From the NCBI GenBank assembly GCA_015658965.1, contig DQNX01000147.1, forward strand, positions 1 to 10,332: a stretch of DNA of 10,332 bases. The letters are read 5' to 3'. Every line of letters starts with the position of its first letter. The stretch's first letter is position 1. The DNA comes from Gammaproteobacteria bacterium. Its GTDB lineage: Bacteria > Pseudomonadota > Gammaproteobacteria > PS1 > Pseudothioglobaceae. Below the pieces are notes generated by a model, which was given only the letters and a program-made list of their open reading frames with translations, was not told the DNA's origin and did not search any database. This document shows positions 5,738 to 10,332 of this stretch, in pieces. Both the position numbers and the translations under genes were made by a program.

Positions 5738-8700
5738 CTACACATCATTTTTATCTTCTTTTTTAAGCAGACCGTTGGTGTCTACCTTACCTTCAGAGAC
5801 CTCTACTTCAGTATCGTCAACTTGTTTCTTTTTGCCTAGCGCTACTTTAATCCATTGTTTTGCGTCATTGGCTGTTTTTTCAGATTTAGGTTTTTTAGGT
5901 TTTTCCTTTTTTAATACATTGTATTTTGCATCTGAGTCAGCATCACCTGGTAATAAACCCATGCTAACGGCAATATTACGACAAGACTCTTCACCTGCTG
6001 ACAAGGTGCCAAGCGGAATAACAACTAAAGTTAGCACAGTTGAAACTAGCACACCAAATAAAAGTGATATTGCCATGCCTTGGAAAATAGGGTCAGACAA
6101 AATAACACTTGAACCACCCACTAAGGCAAAGGCTGTAATCATAATTGGGCGTGTTCTTGAGGCACAAGAAAAGATAACCGCATCAAAGAACGGCATGCCT
6201 TTGGCATATTCTTGCACGGTAAAGTCTACCAAGAGAATGGAATTTCGCACAATAATACCTGCCAGTGCAATCCAGCCAATCATTGAAGTTGCGGTAAACT
6301 CTGCACCCAACATCCAATGCCCCGGCACAATGCCTAAAAGCGTTAGCGGGATTGGTGCCATAATCACTGCAGGGATAATAAAGTTACCAAACTGCCAGAC
6401 CACCAACATATAAATAACCACCAGTGCTACACCGAATGCCGTACCCATGTCTCGGAAAGTTTCATACGTGACTGTCCATTCGCCAGCCCACTCAAAGCTT
6501 GGTACAGTTTGGTCTTGAGGTGGGCCAAAGAACTCACCTTGTAATTCTTTACCATCAATGGTCTGGTATCTGAGCAGTAAGTCATCAACACCAAACATGG
6601 CGTAAATTGGCGCACTTAAACGACCAATAGGTTCACCTAAAACGTATTCAACATCAGCCAAATCTTTGTGGTAGATCAGATCGTCTTGTTTTTTATAAAC
6701 AAACGAACCCAACTCAGAAATTGGAATCATGCCGCCATGCTGCGATGGCACTGGTAACTGCGTTAAGTATGACAACTGTGAACGCTTAGATAAAGGCACC
6801 TTCAAACAAACACGTGAAGGCTCTAGTGCATTTTTAAGGCGAATCGTTGTTACATTAAAGCTACTCATGGCCATGGCTAACGTTTCTTTAATGGTTTGCA
6901 CACTAACACCAAAGCGGGAAGCTTTTATTGTATCTACTTGGAAGTTGATTACTGGGTAGTCATCACGCATCAAGTTGTCAATATCTGTCATTGTGCCGGA
7001 CTCTTTGAACATCTCAGTAAGATCGTTGGCCAGTTTACGACGGGTTTCTTTATCAGGGCCGTATACCTCTGCAACCACAGGGCGAAGCACTGGTGGGCCA
7101 GGTGGCATTTCTACCACGGCATAGGTAGCACCAGCATCAGTGGCGATTTGTTTGATTAATTCTCTTGCTTCAAGTGCAATTTCATGACTGGATCGATCAC
7201 GATCAGCTTTTTCAGCCAACTGAACTTGTAACTCACCTTCTGATGAATTTTGTCTCAGGTAGTAGTGGCGTACTAAGCCATTAAAATCAAATGGTTTTGC
7301 TGTACCTGCATAAGATTGGATCGCAATCACTTCTGGTATATTGCGCAACACTTGCGCCATCTTGTGTAGGGTTGATGCAGTGTTTGCAAGTGCGGTGCCA
7401 TCTGGCATATCTAGCACGACACCAAACTCTGATTTATTATCGAGTGGCAGCATTTTGACCGGTACTGCGGTTGTATAAAACATTGACATCGACATAAAAA
7501 AGGCAACAACCAAACCAATTAAAAAGCCCCAACCGTAGATTTTAATGCTGAATAATTTAGAGATCATCGCATGGAAAAATGCAAACATTACTTTACCTTC
7601 TCTCTCCTCTTTTTCATGCATTTTGTGTAATACATTTAAAGGCGGTACAAACTTCATAATGAAGTATGGGGTAAAGACAAAGGCTGCAAATAGCGAGAAC
7701 ATCATCGCCACGGAACCTAATATTGGAATGGGTGCCATGTAAGGCCCCATCATGCCGCTTACTGCTGCCATTGGCACAAGTGCCGCGACCACAGTAAAGG
7801 TTGCTAAGATGGTTGGATTGCCCACTTCTCGCACCGCATCAATTGCCGTACCAATAGTAATTTTATTGTCAATTAGCCAACGTCGGTAAATATTTTCAGT
7901 AACGACGATGGCGTCATCTACCAAAATACCAATTGAGAAAATTAGGGCAAACAAGCTCACTCGGTCAATGGTCATGCCAAGAATCCAAGCCGAGAAGATG
8001 GTCATTAATAACACTACTGGAATAACCAAAGTTACAACAACCGCAGGACGCCAACCCAGTGCAAACCAAACCAATAGCGTCACTGCGCCGGTCGCAATAA
8101 ACAGCTTTTTAATCAGTGAGTTAACTTTATCTTTGGCAGACTTTCCGTAATCTCTGGTAACACTAACTTCAACATTGTCAGGGATGAGTCGGCCCTTAAG
8201 TTCTTCTACTTTTGCCAAAATATTTTCTGCAACCTCAACACCGTTACTACCAAATTTCTTTGCAATTGCAATCGTTACCGCTTGCTCACCTGTGGCCTTT
8301 ATGTTGCTATTATTAGCCTTACCTGTATAGTAATTAACCATGTGGTGAGTTTCTTCTGGTGCATAGTACACATCTGCCACATCGCGCACATAGACGGGAT
8401 TGCCTTCATTAACGGCTATCACTAAGTTTTCAATATCCTCAACTTTCTTGAAGAAGTCACCTGAATACACTTCCATTTTGTAGCCATTAAGCTCAATATC
8501 ACCCGTATGATCACTAACGTTAGCCGAGCCAACCGTGCCTGCAATTTGTTGGATGGAGATATCGTAACCAGCCAGTCGACCTGGATAGACATCAATGTGA
8601 AAAATTTCTTTACGACCACCCACAACAAAACCGTTGTTGGTGTCTTTAACTTTTTCAAGCTGCTGTAATAGTTCCAAACCTAAACTGCGTAATTGACCAT

Positions 8701-9190
8701 CATCCAGCGATTTTGACCAGAGAGTTAAGTTAATAATAGGCACGTCGTCAATTTCCTTTGGCTTGATCAGTGGCTGTTTGGCGCCTGGCGGCATAAACTC
8801 CAAGTTGGCAAGCATCTTATCTCTTACTTTAATGATCGAGTCGTTCATTTCCTGACCCACATCAAATTCAACCGTGATGATGCCTTGACCTCTATCACTA
8901 ACCGAATAAACATGTTTAACACCTAAAATCTGCGACATTAGGCGTTCTAATGGTTTGACAATGATGTTGGAGACCTCTTCAGAAGAAGCACCAGGATATT
9001 CAACAAATAGATCAATCATTGGCACTGAGATTTGCGGGTCTTCTTGCCTTGGTGTTGAAATCAAGCCAATAATACCTGCGCCCAGCATGGCGAAAAATAT
9101 AATGATTGAGAGTGGCGAGGTAATAAAAGCTTTGGTTAGCTTGCCCGCTATTCCTAAATCAACCTCTTTAATTTGCTTGTTCTCTGGCAT
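5738..9190 (-). CDS. RND-family efflux permease (AcrB/MMPL superfamily, inner-membrane)
   Basis: This 1150-aa inner-membrane proton-driven exporter has the RND plan of twelve membrane helices with two large periplasmic loops. TM1 lies at about residues 26-45, followed by STPRQEDPQISVPMIDLFVEYPGAS, a start typical of the efflux branch. TM2-TM6 lie at about 362-515 and include GILVDDAIVVTENIYRR with the proton-relay Asp425-Asp426. The second half starts with TM7 at about 552-575; TM8-TM12 lie at about 915-1060 and include GIIVRNSILLVDF (979-990) and DPIFQGMAISL. A periplasmic PGPPVLRPVVAEVYG segment (697-711) is typical of a branch often annotated only as 'efflux RND permease'; the substrate is not evident. 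There is no heavy-metal (CusA-type) call I can support. After TM12 the protein continues for about 85 Lys/Glu/Asp-rich residues, longer than the usual short cytoplasmic end. It starts 7 nt after the adaptor stop, with no clear Shine-Dalgarno sequence. Confidence 0.94.
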   Translation of the reverse strand: MPENKQIKEVDLGIAGKLTKAFITSPLSIIIFFAMLGAGIIGLISTPRQEDPQISVPMIDLFVEYPGASSEEVSNIIVKPLERLMSQILGVKHVYSVSDRGQGIITVEFDVGQEMNDSIIKVRDKMLANLEFMPPGAKQPLIKPKEIDDVPIINLTLWSKSLDDGQLRSLGLELLQQLEKVKDTNNGFVVGGRKEIFHIDVYPGRLAGYDISIQQIAGTVGSANVSDHTGDIELNGYKMEVYSGDFFKKVEDIENLVIAVNEGNPVYVRDVADVYYAPEETHHMVNYYTGKANNSNIKATGEQAVTIAIAKKFGSNGVEVAENILAKVEELKGRLIPDNVEVSVTRDYGKSAKDKVNSLIKKLFIATGAVTLLVWFALGWRPAVVVTLVIPVVLLMTIFSAWILGMTIDRVSLFALIFSIGILVDDAIVVTENIYRRWLIDNKITIGTAIDAVREVGNPTILATFTVVAALVPMAAVSGMMGPYMAPIPILGSVAMMFSLFAAFVFTPYFIMKFVPPLNVLHKMHEKEEREGKVMFAFFHAMISKLFSIKIYGWGFLIGLVVAFFMSMSMFYTTAVPVKMLPLDNKSEFGVVLDMPDGTALANTASTLHKMAQVLRNIPEVIAIQSYAGTAKPFDFNGLVRHYYLRQNSSEGELQVQLAEKADRDRSSHEIALEARELIKQIATDAGATYAVVEMPPGPPVLRPVVAEVYGPDKETRRKLANDLTEMFKESGTMTDIDNLMRDDYPVINFQVDTIKASRFGVSVQTIKETLAMAMSSFNVTTIRLKNALEPSRVCLKVPLSKRSQLSYLTQLPVPSQHGGMIPISELGSFVYKKQDDLIYHKDLADVEYVLGEPIGRLSAPIYAMFGVDDLLLRYQTIDGKELQGEFFGPPQDQTVPSFEWAGEWTVTYETFRDMGTAFGVALVVIYMLVVWQFGNFIIPAVIMAPIPLTLLGIVPGHWMLGAEFTATSMIGWIALAGIIVRNSILLVDFTVQEYAKGMPFFDAVIFSCASRTRPIMITAFALVGGSSVILSDPIFQGMAISLLFGVLVSTVLTLVVIPLGTLSAGEESCRNIAVSMGLLPGDADSDAKYNVLKKEKPKKPKSEKTANDAKQWIKVALGKKKQVDDTEVEVSEGKVDTNGLLKKEDKNDV

Positions 9191-9197
9191 AGTGTTA

Positions 9198-10332
9198 TTA
9201 GATATCCATTCCTGAAACCATTAATATATTTGGATTGGTGACAATCTTCTCGCCAATCTTTAAGCCTGATAAAACACTTTTCTTATTCTTACCCACTTGC
9301 TCACCCAGGCGAACAAACCTTAATTCAGTCTGATTTGTTTCCGAATTAATAACAAAGACACTTGGTAAGCTTGAGCGCCACATAATGGCCGATTCTGGAA
9401 GCACTGGTGTTAATACACCCGTCACTGTTTCAAAAATTTCTACCTCGGCATAGGCGCCTGCCAACACTGGGACATTAGGTGGTAGATCGAATTTAACCTT
9501 AACGCTGTGTTTGTTGTTGTCAGCAATTGGGTAAATTTGAGACAAAGCAGCATTAACCACAATGTTGGCAATGTCTAATTTGATACGATATTTTTTGTCT
9601 AACTTTAAACTGGAAACTAAGCGTGATGGGATATTAACTTCTACTTGGAGGTCTTTAATATTAGCAAACTTCATGAGTATTTGGCCCGGCTGCACAACAT
9701 CGCCTTGGCTAATGCTTTTAACAACAATGACACCATCAAAAGGCGCAACCACGTTGGCGTCTTTTAAACGCTCTTCTACTTGCTTAAGGTTAAGCTCTGC
9801 TTGTCTAAGCTTATTTTTGGCTTGCTGATAACCAGTATAACGAGAGGTTCTGTTGGCAAACTTATCAAACTCAGGATTACCCTGCCCACTCATTTTTAAC
9901 ATAGGATCTGTAAACATTGAGAACATGCCTGGGACGCCACCAAACATACCGCTAGAATTAGGCGATACAATAGACTGTGAATATTGCACACCGGCATTTC
10001 TAAGGGCTTCGTTGGCTGATGAAATTTCTGCATAGGCAGAATCTCTTTGTGCTTGGATGGATTCTTGCTCAAGTGTAACTAAGGTAGAGCCACGCTTAAA
10101 CATGTCACCTTCTTTGCCGCTAACACTGAGTATATCGCCAGTAACTTGCGCTGACAAGGTAACTTGTGTGGATGATACAACCACACCGCCTAACAAAGCT
10201 CTTTTATCGAGTGACATACCACTGACAGTTTGGATATTATAGACCGAATTAAATCCTTTGGGATTTTGACCAAATGTTTGCGCTTGAGAAGAGAGTGAAA
10301 ATGCTAATAAAACCGAGGTGATTAAAGGGGCA
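9198..10332 (-). CDS. RND periplasmic adaptor (membrane fusion protein), 5' end outside window
   Basis: The periplasmic adaptor bridges the RND permease and an outer-membrane channel. The reading frame stays open from the stop at 9198 to the window edge, giving at least 377 codons. The most upstream visible part reads APLITSVLLAFSLSSQAQT, the hydrophobic core and cleavage region (after SQA) of a Sec signal peptide, so the true start lies just off the right edge. An internal ATG at 10217 falls after the signal peptide and is not the start. Numbering from that internal Met: first lipoyl half about 8-52 (QVTGDILSVSGKEGDMFKRG), helical hairpin about 53-153 interrupted by a Met/Phe/Gly/Pro segment at 85-120, second lipoyl half VVAPFDGVIVVKSISQGDVVQPGQ (156-179), beta-barrel about 187-275, and membrane-proximal domain to the end. 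No lipobox cysteine is visible. It lies directly upstream of the permease gene. Confidence 0.92.
   Translation of the reverse strand, partial: APLITSVLLAFSLSSQAQTFGQNPKGFNSVYNIQTVSGMSLDKRALLGGVVVSSTQVTLSAQVTGDILSVSGKEGDMFKRGSTLVTLEQESIQAQRDSAYAEISSANEALRNAGVQYSQSIVSPNSSGMFGGVPGMFSMFTDPMLKMSGQGNPEFDKFANRTSRYTGYQQAKNKLRQAELNLKQVEERLKDANVVAPFDGVIVVKSISQGDVVQPGQILMKFANIKDLQVEVNIPSRLVSSLKLDKKYRIKLDIANIVVNAALSQIYPIADNNKHSVKVKFDLPPNVPVLAGAYAEVEIFETVTGVLTPVLPESAIMWRSSLPSVFVINSETNQTELRFVRLGEQVGKNKKSVLSGLKIGEKIVTNPNILMVSGMDI

Noticed and set aside
5526..6413. 295-codon plus-strand open frame spanning the end of lipA, the terminator and the end of the RND gene
   Set aside because: It runs out of frame through lipA, crosses the terminator and is antisense to the permease; its translation shows no recognisable domain and is Ser/Thr/Pro/Ile-rich like an antisense shadow.
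1..10332. tRNA, rRNA, CRISPR array, insertion sequence, riboswitch
   Set aside because: No repeat-spacer pattern, terminal inverted repeats, transposase-like frame, cloverleaf or long structured leader was seen; nearly all of the window is accounted for by coding sequence.

Overview
The window looks like a chromosomal stretch of a gammaproteobacterium. The LipA, LipB and YbeD/DUF493 proteins closely resemble gammaproteobacterial ones (ybeD and lipB are also neighbours in E. coli), base composition is moderately AT-rich, and genes are tightly packed with no mobile elements, tRNAs, rRNAs or CRISPR arrays. A marine sulfur-oxidiser-like lineage (SUP05/Thioglobus type) would fit, but that is an impression from protein style only and was not tested.

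Layout. (1) Bases 1-1065, plus strand: the 3' end of pxpB (KipI-like) overlaps pxpC (KipA-like) by 4 nt. These encode the B and C subunits of 5-oxoprolinase; pxpA would be expected nearby, outside the window. (2) Bases 1062-3778, minus strand: an operon-like set in transcription order MoxR-type AAA+ ATPase, a two-domain HExxH metallopeptidase-like/VWA-like protein (DUF2201 type, TTG start), and a single-domain rhodanese. Its last stop codon overlaps the pxpC stop at a shared TTAA. (3) Bases 3841-5668, plus strand: ybeD, lipB, lipA. LipB moves octanoyl groups from acyl carrier protein to lipoyl domains and LipA inserts the two sulfurs, so this is the endogenous lipoate assembly route; ybeD is a small conserved companion of unknown role. 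(4) Bases 5687-5717: a strong A/T-flanked hairpin between convergent genes, suited to terminate both transcripts. (5) Bases 5738-10332, minus strand: an RND efflux permease (1150 aa) preceded by its periplasmic adaptor, whose 5' end runs off the right edge. An outer-membrane TolC-type factor may lie further upstream, outside the window.

Only two intergenic stretches exceed 30 bp (3779-3840, divergent promoter region; 5669-5737, terminator). No gene-free stretch exceeds 300 bases. Most of the content is conserved housekeeping or transport. The least characterised unit is the MoxR ATPase/HExxH-VWA/rhodanese set. Secondary points of interest are the methionine-rich insert in the adaptor and the long charged tail on the permease.
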